Notes under the pieces: generated by a model
What the model was told of the DNA's origin: nothing
Databases searched by the model: none
The model's input: only the letters and a program-made list of their open reading frames with translations
Shown: positions 47,058-58,631 of the stretch, piece by piece
How positions within the stretch are numbered: the first letter of the stretch is position 1
Layout of the letters: every line of letters begins with the position of its first letter
Origin: Enchytraeus crypticus
Taxonomy: Eukaryota; Annelida; Clitellata; Enchytraeida; Enchytraeidae
Direction of reading: 5' to 3'
Assembly (NCBI GenBank): GCA_905160935.1
Contig: CAJHZI010000641.1
Coordinates: 1-64,000, forward strand
Length of the DNA stretch: 64,000 nt
Program-made: the position numbers and the translations under genes

Positions 47058-47933
47058 ACTGATTTATTACATGGAGCGATACGGTAACTTACGGTAAAGT
47101 GTTATTCTCTGTGTTTTTGTAGAGAATGAATCTTTGATTTATGTCATTTAGTGATACGGTGAATTTGGGCATGTAGAGATATAATGACTTACGGCATAGA
47201 GTGACTTGATGACTTGTGATATTGAGTGATATAGTAACTTACGATGTAGAGTTATACAATGACTTTTTGTATATACTGATACGGTAGCTTATGGCTAATA
47301 TTGTTACATTGACAGTTTCAAGATGAAACACTGGAAGCTTTATATGAATCTGATTACTTTCGTATTACCCTGATTACTTAATAGTGATACCCTATTAGCT
47401 GCATAGTGATACCTTGACAGCTTCTTAGTAATACCCCAATTGCTTCCTTGGTATGCACTGATAGCATCATATTTATACACTTATTGCTTCATAGTGGTAC
47501 CTTGAAAGCTCACAGTGGCATCCTGATAGCTACATAGTAATACCCTGATAGCGACATAGTAATACCCTGATAGCGACATAGTGATATCCTGATAGCTACA
47601 TAGTGATATCCTGATAGCTTCGTATTGATACCTTGATAGCTTCGTAGTGATACATTGAACGCTCCTCGTGATATAATGGTACCCTGATAGCTTCACATTG
47701 ATATCCTGATAGCTTCAGAGTCATATCGTGATACTTTCACTGCGATAATATGTTAGTTACATCGTGATATATCCTGATAGCTTCATAGTCACATCCTGAT
47801 GGCTTTATAGTGGTACAATGATAGCTTCACAGTGATATCCTGATAAATTCGTAGTGAAACCCTGATACGGTGGTGTAGGGTGGTATGGTAACTGTTGGTA
47901 TTGAGTGTTAGAGTAACATATGGTATAGAGCGA

Positions 47934-48036
<103 letters not shown>

Positions 48037-48639
48037 TGGCAGAAAGTGATAAATTGATATCAGATGTTGGCATAGAGTGACACGGTTACTTGCGGCATAG
48101 AATAATACGGTGACTTATGTCATGCATTGATACTGGGTCTTCTGGAATAGGGTAATCGATGACTATGTTTTAGAGTGATAATGTGACTCATTGAATAGAG
48201 TGACACGCTGCTTTAGGTCATTGAGTGATACAGTGACTTTTGTTAAAGAATGATTCGGTGACATATGTCATAAGGTGACCTTTGGTATACCGTGATAAGG
48301 TGACATATGGCATAGAGTGATAAGATGACTTGTGATATAGAGTAATACAATGACTTTTGGTTTAGAAGAATGGGGTGACTTGTGGTTTATAGTTGTACAT
48401 TGACAGTATCACTGTGAAACATTTGATTCTTCATGAAATTACCTAACAGATTCATAGCGATTCAATGCTAGCTTCATAAAGATATCGTGATAGATTCATA
48501 GTAATAACCTGATAGCTATATAGTGATATATACTGATAACTTCATAGTGATACCCTGATAGCTACATAATGATATCCTGATAGTTTCATAACACATATTT
48601 GTAACCTCGAACCTTTTTGTCGCATTTCACTTTCTTACA

Positions 48640-49536
48640 TGTATTTCAAGTGTATAGTTGCAAAGCACTATTCTGATTCTGATTCTCAAGAAATGCCTAA
48701 AGATCAACCAGGCAGCTGTTTCTATTACTAAGCACCCAAGCATAAGACCTTTCAGCTCAGAATGAAATCTACATCTCTCAACTGCCTAGGAAACACATTT
48801 CCTAACGTGAGAATATAAATCGCTTAATATATATGTTTCACTTAACTCATGAAATCACACCAACATTTATTTTATGAATATTAATAAATGTATTAATATT
48901 CATCTGTATTAATCAATCGTTACTGTTTCTTATTAATTGATGTAAATTATTCAGTCAGACAACCATTATAATTGCGATATAACCTTTGCAGTGTTATTAC
49001 AGGACGCTAATTTGTTGAAAATTACCTTTAAAATCTCGCACAAAATCAATACTTTATAGCAATCATCTCAAAATTACCGAGAGCTCCTAAAGATAATTAC
49101 GTTTTCGCTTAGTTTAACTCAATTGAAGCGACATTGATTTCGCAAAATGTAAACACGTCAGTTCTACATAATATAGGCATACTCTATGCCAATATTTATC
49201 GTTGTAAACTCAGCATCTTTGTAACAGCGTAAGAAAAAGTTAAATTTACATATCCATACTTCACATGTTCAAGTACATAACATTCGTATTAGCGAAGCAA
49301 ATCAGAAAATTTAGAAAATCTTCAATATATTACTTACAGACACATTTTCTCCATCATATTGATTGATTCATGCACATCGTAAAGAGAGTTAGTAAAAATT
49401 AAATCTCTAGCTCATGTTCTTTTATCTGTAATTAACTAGCGTAAATAGAGTTGTCATTTACAAGATATACTAAATAATTTACTTTACTTCATGTCTTCAT
49501 TTCGTTCTCAATAATCAATAAAATAAATAAATAAAA
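48640..49536. repeat. Downstream flank of CD225 gene 2 (duplicate of 29,500-30,600)
   Basis: Collinear with the region after gene 1 (anchors listed there). Its end, 49,425-49,515, also matches 63,365-63,455 after gene 3 (GCGTAAATA-AGTTGT, ATGTCTTCATTTCGTTC). In gene 2 it is cut off from the gene by the SINE and LINE at 49,537-53,496. Confidence 0.65.
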
Positions 49537-49771
49537 TGTCTCAATAGCACAATGGTTAGAGGTGTAGATAACGTCATGAAGTTTTAATTGCAGATCCTGA
49601 GGTGAATTAAACCCTCGTGGGTTCGAATCCCAGCCGCGCTGATCTGAGAGTAAAATCTCGGACATTTACTGGACTGGTTACACGGAAAATGGACAAGATT
49701 GCCTATCGGATTTAACATGTGGCATTAAAAGTGATAGATATCAACATAGTTGATCATTTCACTATAATGTG
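49537..49771 (+). mobile_element. tRNA-derived SINE (family A)
   Basis: The head has box A (TAGCACAATGGTTAGAGG) and a perfect box B (GGGTTCGAATCCCAGCC), with a 20-30 bp enlargement between them. A non-tRNA body follows (GATCTGAGAGTAAAATCTCG, GGACTGGTTACACGGAAAAT, GTTGATCATTTCACTATA). A second, inverted copy is at 58,293-59,486. Not a functional tRNA: the acceptor and anticodon arms do not pair. Confidence 0.8.
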
Positions 49772-49906
49772 TGTTATTATTATGATAACATGGCTACGCA
49801 ATATATTAGAAGCGAAAATGCTTTATAGGGAATAACTTTAACTCTATGCATAGGAATGATCTATTACATAAAATCATAGGATTTTATTCAGGAGAGGAAC
49901 TTTCAC

Positions 49907-50155
49907 ATGCATATCATAGCAAAAAACACGGAAGTGGACGATCTTAAGGAATATCTAAAGAGCAGTGGAATCCCTGATTGTTATTGTAAGAAACTATCTG
50001 GAATAGCAAAGGATGGTAAGGAATTTAAATCCGCTGCCTTTATCATCTCATGCGACATAAAATATAAAGATATCATGTTTGATGAGAGCACCTGCCTGAG
50101 AACTGTTCTGTTAGAGAATGGCAATATATTCAAAAGAACTCTGAAGTCAAGTTAA
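49907..50155 (+). pseudogene. LINE ORF1, C-terminal end
   Basis: 82 residues, HIIAKNTEVDDLKEYLKSSG then DGKEFKSAAFIISCDIKYKD. This is the C-terminal domain found at the end of ORF1p in many CR1/jockey-type elements, an RNA-binding chaperone region. The frame continues a little upstream (ERNFH) to a TAG at 49,877, so the N-terminal part is lost by truncation or mutation. The usual W-E-G ending is replaced by a frame-shifted tail (STCLRTVLLENGN). Confidence 0.7.
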
Positions 50156-50237
50156 TCTACATTCTGTTTAATTTGTGTACATTATATATCGAGTCGATTA
50201 ACCTTTTGACATAATGTAAGTCTCTGTATCTCTATCA

Positions 50238-53200
50238 ATGGCGTCTGTCTATACTCCTATTACCCTTAATGGTCAAATTAATAATGAATTAATAGCCAAA
50301 GCCAAAATTGGTTATTACACTCCTGAATCTTCTAATGATGTTATTAACGACCTATATAAAAATTGTAATCTATCGTTATTTCATGTTAACGTTAGAAGTT
50401 TAAATGCCAATTATATGAAACTCATAGATCTCTTAAATTCGTACAAAAATAAATTTGATGTAATTTTACGTTCTGAAATTTGGTCTACTAATTTACGATT
50501 TTTTGATGATGTATTTCCCAATTACAAGTTTGTATATTGCCCCCCGACTATACAAAAAGCTGGGGGTGTGGCTGTATTAATCCATAATTCTATCACCTTT
50601 AACATCATTGATTCATCCAATATTAATAATTTCTTTGATAATACAGCAGAATTCTTGGTCGTTGATATATTACTTATGCATGGTAAAATTAGACTCTATT
50701 TAATTTACAGACATCCGAGTCAATCGGCTACTGTCTTTATTGATAAATTTTTCAAGTTCCTTTCCATATGCAAGCCTTTAAAACAGAGTCTTATATGTGG
50801 TGATGTAAATATTGATTTGATAAAATTTAGTGTGTTTAATTTCATTGATCGCTATGTTAATGAGCTGTCCAATTTGAACTTTATGCCGTTATTGTCTTAA
50901 TTGTATTAATAACTCGCGTAGCATAATTGATCATGTCTTCGCGAACTTCGGTTTTGATTATACTAAAGGCATCAGTGTAAAGTCCCTAACGGTTACAAGC
51001 GATATTACTGATCACTATGCCAATGTTGTACTGCTGGTATCTAAAACTGAAAGAGTTAACTCTGTGATCGCCCTTACATTAGAATTTATAGCACTCAAAA
51101 CATTAACAACTTTCATGATCATCTGTCGAAAACTGACTGGACACCGATCTATAATTTGATTAATGTTGTTGAGGCTATTACTCATCTAACGAATTCCTTA
51201 ATTGCTGCCTCTGAGCTGAGCTTTCCTTTAATTCGGTGCTCTCATAAAACATATAAGGATAAACCCTGGATCACTAAAGAGTTAAAGTCTAGAATTAAAA
51301 TAAAAAACAATCTATACCATACTTTCAAAAAATCTAACTTACTTCTTGATAAACCTAATTATCTGAATTACCGAAAAATACTTGATAAGGATATCAAAAA
51401 CTTCCGTCAATGTTATTATAGAAATAAATTAGACATAAGATTTAATTCAATTAAAAACATTTGGAGAACTTTGAATAATATTACCAGTTTCCTTGGTAAA
51501 AAATAAGAATCAGACTATCGATCACTTAACTACAAATACTGGTGTTATTAGAAATAACAAGGATATTGCGGAAGAATTTAATAAATACTTTTTACAAAAC
51601 AGTATACGGCTAGCAGAAGCGATCCCACGAAATGATGTATCATATCAGAGTTTTCTTAGCAGGGCTCTACCGCACTCTATTTTCCTGACTCCAACTTCCA
51701 ACAGTGAAGTCTTAAATTTCACTCACTCCATGAATAAGAGTTATTCTACTGGCAATGACTATATCCAGTAAAATTTTACAATTATCTTCTAATTACATTG
51801 CAAACTAACTTACCTTTATCATTACTAAATCGTTTGAATTAGGTTACTTTCCTGAGAATTTCAAATTAGCCAAGGTCATCCCTGTCTATAAAAAGGGTAA
51901 ACATGACTTAGTGGAAAATTATAGACCAATTTCTCTCCTTAATAATTTAAGTAAAATATTTGAGAAAATCATGCATAAGCGCATTACTACATTTCTAAAT
52001 AAGTACGAAATCTTTAATGAAAATCAATTTGGTTTTAGATCCGGCCATTCTACCACTGATGCTCTCTTCTCTAGTGTAAATTTTTTATCTACTGAACATA
52101 AACATAAAAACAAGACAATTGGTATCTTTTTAGATCTCTCGAAAGCCTTTGATACCGTTGATCATAACATTCTGCTTCACAAATTATATTTTTATGGAAT
52201 ACGTGGTACTGCCTATGATTGGTTTAACTCTTATTTATCTCGAAGAAAACAATACACCTTAATTGGTGACAGCATTTATAGTTTGTTATCTGTTGGTATC
52301 GGTGTTCCTCAAGGTTCGATTTTAGGACCTTTACTTTTTATAATCTATATGAATGACATTCATAATGCCTGTTCATTTGGGTCCATAAAACTGTATGCTG
52401 ATGATTCTAATTTGTTCGTTAAACATAAGTCTATGTATGAATTGTTTATCTCTGCGAATCTAGCTTGCTCTGAAATAAGTAAATGGTTTATAAGTAACAA
52501 ATTAACTGTGAATTGCTCTAAGTCTTCATATGTATTGTTCTACCCCACTAAAGACGATGAAGCTCTTATTCAAACTAACATTTTAACTGTATCCCTTGAT
52601 AATAACTGCATTAATAGAACATATGTTACCAAATTTTTAGGCTTAACATTGGATGAAAATTTGACTTTTGGTGATCATATTATATCATTAATCTGTACAA
52701 TTAATAATTTTAATAGTATGTTATACAATCGTAGAGATTTTATTCCTGTGAATTGTCGTAGAAATTTATACCTTTCATCGGTGCAATCAAGGACACAATA
52801 TGGCATTGAAGTTTATGCCAATACAATCAAACAGTTGCTTCATCCCTTACATGTTCATCCCTTGCATGTAACCGTATTCTAAGAACTTTACAGAATAAAC
52901 ATAAGTTTCATAATGTTAAGCAACTTTATATGAATTATAATGTGTTACAAATTTTTCAGTTATTCCAACTACATACTGATAAACTTGTTTTTAAATGTAT
53001 CAATTTCCCCGATCTGACTATGTCAGTATCCATAAAATGTATTTTTATTGCTAATCAGATCTCGTTTGTATATAATACAAGACTCTCCGAGACCAATTAT
53101 TTGTGTTCTAGAACAACTTCAGAATTTTTTAAATCTTATGTCTATAACTTTATCAATTCTTGGAACCAAATACCTCCTGATATACGCAGTTCGAGGTCCC

Positions 53201-53256
53201 TAGCAGAATTCACTAAACGTTACAAATATATATTGTTTGATAGAATTGTTGCTTAG
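50238..53256 (+). pseudogene. LINE ORF2: endonuclease and reverse transcriptase, frameshifted
   Basis: 50,238-50,900 is the apurinic-type endonuclease (LFHVNVRSLNANYMKLIDLL, KAGGVAVLI, LIYRHPSQ, ICGDVNIDL). After a frameshift near 50,890 it continues NNSRSIIDHVFANFGFDY and DITDHYANVVL to about 51,060, its last catalytic motif (SDH-type, here TDHY). 51,156-51,506 and 51,493-51,771 are the linker (KPWITKELK). 51,911-52,882 is the RT: YRPISLLNNLSKIFEKIM, NENQFGFRSGHSTTDAL, FLDLSKAFDTVDHNILLHKL, GVPQGSILGPLLF and an intact KLYADDSNLF active site. 52,930-53,256 is the C-terminal segment (INSWNQIPPDIRSSRSLAEF). About four frame breaks make it inactive. Downstream CD225 gene 2 is on the opposite strand, 120 bp away. 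Confidence 0.88.
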
Positions 53257-53618
53257 CTAAAGTGTGTATTTAAGTTGATTTTGCATTAAACATGACATTA
53301 ATATAGTTGTAGGCGGTGGTCAGCTAGATAAGATGTGTATCATCTTCCCTGACGGCCGTTGTTCTAGTTTCTTAAGACTGTTTGATACCCTGTGCTTCTG
53401 GAAATTTCTTATTTTATTTTTAAATGTTTATTTCTATTGGTATATGTCAGTGATTTGGTGTTGATGCTGAAATAAACACATATCTCTCTCTCTCTCTGTT
53501 ATTATTATGTTCAATTACATTAAAATGCCAAATAATGGAATCATATGATAGTCAAGGCACCCTCCACAAAAGTCATTGAACATCTCTGCGCTTCTTTATG
53601 AACTTCTGTATATTATCA

Positions 53619-53788
53619 TTACGGCTCTTGGTGACCTCCATATACAACCTTCAGAACAATGTAAGTCACGATTAGGATGACCCCGATGATGATTCCAGCG
53701 ATCGAAGTGCGACATGAATGAACTCCGAGGTTATGAGCTTTCTTTGCGCTGTTCTCATCCACAGCTTCTGCCGTACTGTTTGCAACCA
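53619..53788 (-). CDS. CD225/dispanin gene 2, exon 2
   Basis: Second coding exon, joined to 56,455-56,836 through the acceptor GTTTTAACAG. The join gives MVANSTAEAVDENSAKKAHN, LGVHSCRTSIAGIIIGVILI, VTYIVLKVVYGGHQEP, stop. It holds the second half of the CD225 domain and a C-terminal transmembrane helix with a short lumenal or extracellular tail. The LINE at 49,785-53,496 ends about 120 bp beyond the stop codon, and no AATAAA lies between them on this strand, so the native poly(A) site may have been lost or displaced. Confidence 0.86.
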
Positions 53789-54663
53789 CTGTTAAAACAA
53801 ACAAAATTTAAAAACCTTCAGAACAAATGTAATGGGTGGCACAGTGAGACACGGTGCACAGTGGAATATTGGCGTTATACGAAACTAAATGAAGCAGGGT
53901 GTTAAAGTAATGTCTGAGGGACACTCTCGAAGATTATCGATATTTGTTTTATTCTATATTCTTTGAAAGAATTTAAAAAAAGTTAGAACAATTTTTAGCA
54001 TTTTAAAGTATAGCTAGCAATTTAAAGTACATTTAGCAATTTAAATAATAGTTCGCAAAAATATCCACTTGTTACAACGTTTACAATTGTTCAATTTGGT
54101 TATATGATTAGACGTCAACTTCCTATAGATGCTAGTCCAAGTTCCTTCAACATCTCCTGACCATATTCTACCAACGAACTCAAAAATTGGCCCGACATAT
54201 ACCCAGTCCTCATATCTAACAGTCCTTCAGTTTTCAGGAACATTATCGTGTTTGATCCGAACTTCATTCTGTAAGCCAGCTGATATTAAACCTTTTACTA
54301 AAGGCGATCCACGCACGGAAACAAGCACATCACGTCAGGTTCGTTCTCAAATTGAAGCACACCAGAGAAAATGATATCGAAATGGATCTAAATCCAGCAA
54401 TACGGTAAAGACTATCAGAAAAGATAATTGTGGCAAGACTAAAGATATCAATTCTCGCCGAAGTAAGCGCACTTCTGGTTATAGGAAGCACTAATTGTAG
54501 TTTGGGTTGGAGGATAAAAATTCTCGTCATTCTGAACTTGTGCTCTGCATAACCTGCTGTGAGCCTTACGTATACAGTAAACTAGTGAAAACTTGTAACA
54601 GTACATTGACTATCAGATTTGGGCTTATAGTGAGTGCACACGTTTACAGAATGGACAGGCAAC
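53789..54663. other. Intron of CD225 gene 2, no repeat recognised
   Basis: First part (in plus order) of the 2.67-kb intron; small open frames here look like chance. Confidence 0.5.
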
Positions 54664-55180
54664 CAGGGGCGGATCCAGGAAGTTTTAAGGGGGGGCCCGA
54701 AATTTTTTTTGAGAGTACATTTTTTTGCATACGCCCCGCCATCTTCAGGACATGTGACGCAACCAGACAGTTTTCTGTTAGGGGGGGGGGGCTAAAAATT
54801 AGTTCACTACTGCGTTCGGCTCATAGAGTGAGTGTATCCCAGTACCTTACCCCCCCCCGCTCATATCCGTACTAAAGTCAGGGGAAAACCTAAAATCCTA
54901 CATTTGTTTTGGAAAAAGTAGGTACATTTTTGCACCTCCGAAGAAACTTGCGGATCTCGACGAATTGCAAAAGTTACCTCATTTTGGCGATGGGGGGGGG
55001 GGCGCTTAAGCCCTCCCATCCAAGGCTGTTTGCACCACTGCTGCAGGACAGAGTTCACATTTTTTGCTTACACCCTTTTTCCTCCAATGCATTGGTTATG
55101 CATTGGTTACGCATTGGTTTAAGTGAAAATTGCGAGCTAGTGAAACAGTCAATATTTTTCGGGCCCCTTCTATTATACAG
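54664..55180 (+). repeat. Interspersed GC-rich repeat, copy 2, in intron of gene 2
   Basis: Begins CAGGGGCGGATCCAGGAAGT and is collinear with the minus strand of 36,180-36,711 in the intron of gene 1 (anchors listed there). Long G and C runs at 54,781 and 54,850. Opposite orientation and non-equivalent intron position point to independent insertions, not to inheritance with the gene duplication. Confidence 0.7.
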
Positions 55181-56078
55181 GGCTCCTAGTATATCCTAGA
55201 AAAAAGAAAAAATCGAGCTATTTGAATAGAGTTCCCTGTCGTACTTCTTCCCGGTAAAGGACAGCTTCTATTTAGAATAATTGAGTTAGCTATATTGTAT
55301 TTTACTCTGGCTTTAATATTTTGAACACACATACAGTAGTAACACGTTATATTTTACATTTGATATTGACTGTAAACAATTTTACTGTATAATTTCAGTC
55401 TATGCCATGCTTAGCGCATACAGGCCAGGCGCAGCGACTGCAGTCAAAAATGACCTATAGGCCTCACGCGCGAGGCGGCGTAGTGACGTCACCACTCAGA
55501 GTAATGTAAATATTATGAATGCCTTTGATACACACAATATAGCTGAATGTTATAGACCTTTTATAATATGTAGCGGTAACTCTGCTCGCATAATAAACAA
55601 AGCCTAGTGGCAGTGTGGGGATGGGTGTGTGCTTCTATTTCCGGCTGGCAATATTCTATATATTCGCATATATATTTCTTATGTATTTCTTCATTTATTA
55701 ACATAATGGTGTTTTAAATAATTACAAAAAATTTTTTTTCAATTTCTTGTTAAATGATGATAAACATATGTCTTAATTTGCAGTTAATATATGTCTAGAT
55801 AGAATATCTAGAGAGGATATTTTACACTTTAAGGATATATTACATTGCAGTTGCCTTCCTCAAAACAATCAATTTTATGATGCAATGTGGCGCCGCTCCA
55901 ACGATTGAAAAAATACATAAAGTAATTTTTCAAAGTAAACACCTCTTAATAAAGGTCTATACATTTTTTTCATTGCAGCGATAATTTTTACAAGATATGT
56001 CTCGTTAGGGGCCTCCTTTTGGAACATCCCCGCCTACAACTGCATTTGTTACAAGTAAAGGCCTAAGTATCTGTGATT
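55181..56078. other. Intron of CD225 gene 2, no feature
   Basis: Ordinary sequence with a small GC-rich patch (ACGCGCGAGGCGGCGTAGTG, near 55,468). Nothing assigned. Confidence 0.45.
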
Positions 56079-56214
56079 AAAAGCTGGTAAAGCTAAGGTT
56101 AACGTCAGTTTCCTCACTCGAAAGCGATGTCAGTGACGGGCGAGCCCAGGATTTGAACCCGCATCAATTGATCCGCGTTTGAGTATCTTACCGACTTCGC
56201 CACTGGCTCCAGCA
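56079..56214 (-). mobile_element. tRNA-SINE (family B), near full length
   Basis: Minus-strand copy with head CTGGAGCCAGTGGCGAAGTC, box B GGGTTCAAATCCTGGG and the ACTGACGTTAACCTTAGC tail. It lies in the intron of gene 2, about 240 bp after the splice donor. Confidence 0.85.
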
Positions 56215-56454
56215 ATACAGGCCTGTTGGTGAGTCGTTTCTTACAGCACGAACATCTGACGTGGCAATTTTATAATTTGCAATTAACTGGGTTCAACAAT
56301 ACTACTGTAACTCCTAAGAATGTGAATTATAAAAAGACTTTAAACGATTTCAAATATTTCAAAATGACTATTATTGAAACCACTAAATTAATAAATACTA
56401 TTATTTTTAACATGATGTTGGCGATTTTATTAAGATTTGATGGTGTCTACTTAC

Positions 56455-56836
56455 TTGCAAGTATAAACGCTGTCAGTCCTAATGGCCAACAGCAACACCA
56501 AGTTACAACACATGACAATATGATCTGTTTCACGAATGATTCTCTTTCACGCACGATCGTCAACGGCTGACCTTGCTGCTGTATAATCACATTTCCAGGT
56601 AACTCATGTGGTTGACCAGGAAATCCAGGATCCGACTGTGGAACTCCAACGTAGCCTGACGGTTGTGGATTCCAATACCCAACCTGTTGATCGACAGGAT
56701 TTCCGGACTTCTCAGGAGGATAATTCCATGATTGGGTTTTAATTGGATAAGATTTGGAATCACTTGGATATGGCGGTGGAGCGGATGGATTGGCTTCTTC
56801 AAATTTAGGATATATTGGCTGTTGGGCAGAAGCCAT
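56455..56836 (-). CDS. CD225/dispanin (IFITM-like) gene 2, exon 1
   Basis: First coding exon of the best-preserved family member (exon 2 at 53,619-53,788; 183 residues). The start is the first ATG, context AAAATGGCT. Residues 1-105 are Pro/Gln/Ser-rich with a PPxY motif (APPPYPSDS, about residues 19-27), and the VGYWNPQPSGYVGVPQSDPG block is almost identical to gene 1. RESFVKQIILSCVVTWCCCW leads into PLGLTAFILA, the first CD225 membrane segment with a Cys-Cys-Cys-Trp-Pro-Leu-Gly core; these cysteines are likely acylation sites (family knowledge). The donor GTAAGT has the same phase as gene 1. The intron is 2.67 kb. Predicted small membrane protein with a cytosolic N-terminus. Dispanins in general remodel membranes; an antiviral role is possible but not shown. 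Confidence 0.88.
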
Positions 56837-57720
56837 TTTACAACAATATTACTGTCACAGTATATTAGTAAAGCTCAGCAGAGTGTTCATCGAGCGGTAA
56901 GTCAACAATTAGATTTAATCTGCAAATATGAATATTACTATAAAATTAGGAATAGGCTCTACTTCGCAAAGCAGATTGACCTCAAACGTTAAATCCGAGT
57001 ATAATATTAGTTTTGTTTAGGCCTTACGATTGCCCCATATTGACTGAGAAGCTTTTGATTGGAACTCTACACTCAACGTTCATCATCCGATGAAAACAAT
57101 ATGGGTAATACTACTAGGCGAACAAACATGGAGTGATAAATTCTCTGACTCAGTGTACTGCTTACTTGCGGTTCCACGGCATATAACTCCTCAGCATATT
57201 CTATCATCCTAATGAATAACTTTTTTAAAAACGTAAAGGCCTATAAAGAGCACATTCAAACATTAAAATGTGAAAACACATCCACGTAATTCATGACCTA
57301 TTCAATATACATAATCTAACGTAAATTTTCATAATCGTCTATTTTGCAAGTACTTTTTTACTTTTACAGTTTTACATCAACATCCATAGAGGCCTACATT
57401 CTACAACTTACTAAAATTTTGAAAGCTGATTATTTTTAAGTGTTACTATTAAAATATGTCTGTGATTATCCAAATTGTTTTAATAAGGGCCTGCACTATC
57501 TAGTCATAAAGATGCCAAAGATCTGATGGTATTTGTAATATACGTATTAGACCCTTTAGCATAAAAAGCCAAACTGCGCATCTCAGTATTCAACCATGCA
57601 TAAATTGCTTATATCGCCAATAACATTATACAATATAAATGTACGCGCATTTATTGCAGCCTGCCACGCTTTTGGCTCTTGGACAATATACATGTAGGCC
57701 TACCTGTAAGACCTATGAGA
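56837..57720. promoter_or_regulatory. Upstream region of gene 2, duplicated at gene 1
   Basis: Shares diverged sequence with 38,977-39,850 (anchors listed there) at matching distance from the ATG. Probable promoter and 5' UTR of the duplicated unit. 57,146-57,215 is a short minus-strand piece of the RTE-like LINE terminus (CAGTGTACTGCTTACTTGCG). Confidence 0.4.
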
Positions 57721-57835
57721 GTCTAATAAAATACTGTCCGTCTTCAGCTAAATTGTACTATTATAAAATGTTTATTGAAATACATTAATACCTGTAAATT
57801 AAGCTTTCCGTGTGCATACCCGCGCTGCCGGATTC

Positions 57836-57955
57836 GGCCTAGGCCCACAAGGCCTGGGCCTTGGCCCATATTTCCCGGACCTAGCCCACGTGGCCCGGGC
57901 CTAGGCCAACATAGCCCGGGTCTAGACCAACAAGGCTCGGGCCTAGGGCGCCAGT
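57836..57955. repeat. 21-bp GC-rich minisatellite
   Basis: About five imperfect copies of CCTAGGCCAACATAGCCCGG plus G. The unit of 21 bp keeps one frame open, giving a Gly/Pro/Arg-rich peptide, but there are no gene signals around it. It lies about 1 kb upstream of CD225 gene 2. Confidence 0.75.
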
Positions 57956-58292
57956 CTGTGATGAGACACACTTCTAAAGATTTTAAGAAAAACTAATTTT
58001 GTGAAATTAACATAATTTTTCATTATAAAATAAACTGATGTTACTTATTGGCTTAGTATTGTCGATTTGTTTTCACAATTATTTTCATTTATCTAGTAGT
58101 ATACCTCTTTAGCACATATTATGGACTGTGTAACTTTTTCTCAGCGAAGAAAAAGTTATACAGTTCATAAAATGTTTTTCTTTTGCCCACAGATGGGAAA
58201 TTTTGCCATCTTATCTGAAACCTAAATGAACTGTAGCAGACAGCCTTTCTAAGACCAGGTGATATGCTCAACATGATGCCTATAAAAGTAAA
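57956..58292. other. No recognisable feature
   Basis: No gene. A perfect-looking hairpin pairs GTGTAACTTTTTCT (58,129) with AGAAAAAGTTATAC (58,146). Confidence 0.5.
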
Positions 58293-58564
58293 CACACAGT
58301 ATAGTGAAATGATCAACTATGTTGATATTATAGCATAACCTGGTCCTTAACATCCCTCTCTTATGCTATTGTATACTTATGACCCAGTTATTCTTTACCT
58401 TGTTGTCTTACCCTTTGTCCGGTAATGATGTTATCGGTATCTTTCTGTTGTAACCCGTTTATAATTTCTGGTTTAGATTGCAATATGATTGTGCAATGCA
58501 TTCAACCTATGTTCTAGAGCTTCTGTTAAGCTATTAATTAGTAGAAGGTCTTTCTTTAGGTATG

Positions 58565-58631
<67 letters not shown>

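Larger units (their letters stand above)
49785..53496 (+). mobile_element. Jockey/CR1-group LINE with exact 13-bp target duplication
   Basis: A 3,712-bp insertion flanked by TGTTATTATTATG at 49,772-49,784 and 53,497-53,509. It landed in the tail of the SINE at 49,537. It carries the end of ORF1, most of ORF2, a 3' UTR with AATAAA at 53,470 and a (TC)n terminus instead of poly(A), a style known in the CR1/L2/Daphne group. The 5' truncation falls within ORF1. The exact target duplication and mostly readable ORF2 indicate a fairly recent insertion. Confidence 0.9.

Noticed and set aside
49541..49640. tRNA gene with perfect box B
   Set aside because: Box A-box B spacing is enlarged, arms do not fold into a cloverleaf and a second copy shows a SINE body.
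50238..53256. Functional reverse transcriptase host gene
   Set aside because: Target duplication, several frameshifts and LINE domain order show a retrotransposon copy.
54507..54875. 122-codon frame in the gene 2 intron
   Set aside because: Half of it lies in the GC-rich interspersed repeat, and it has no recognisable domain.
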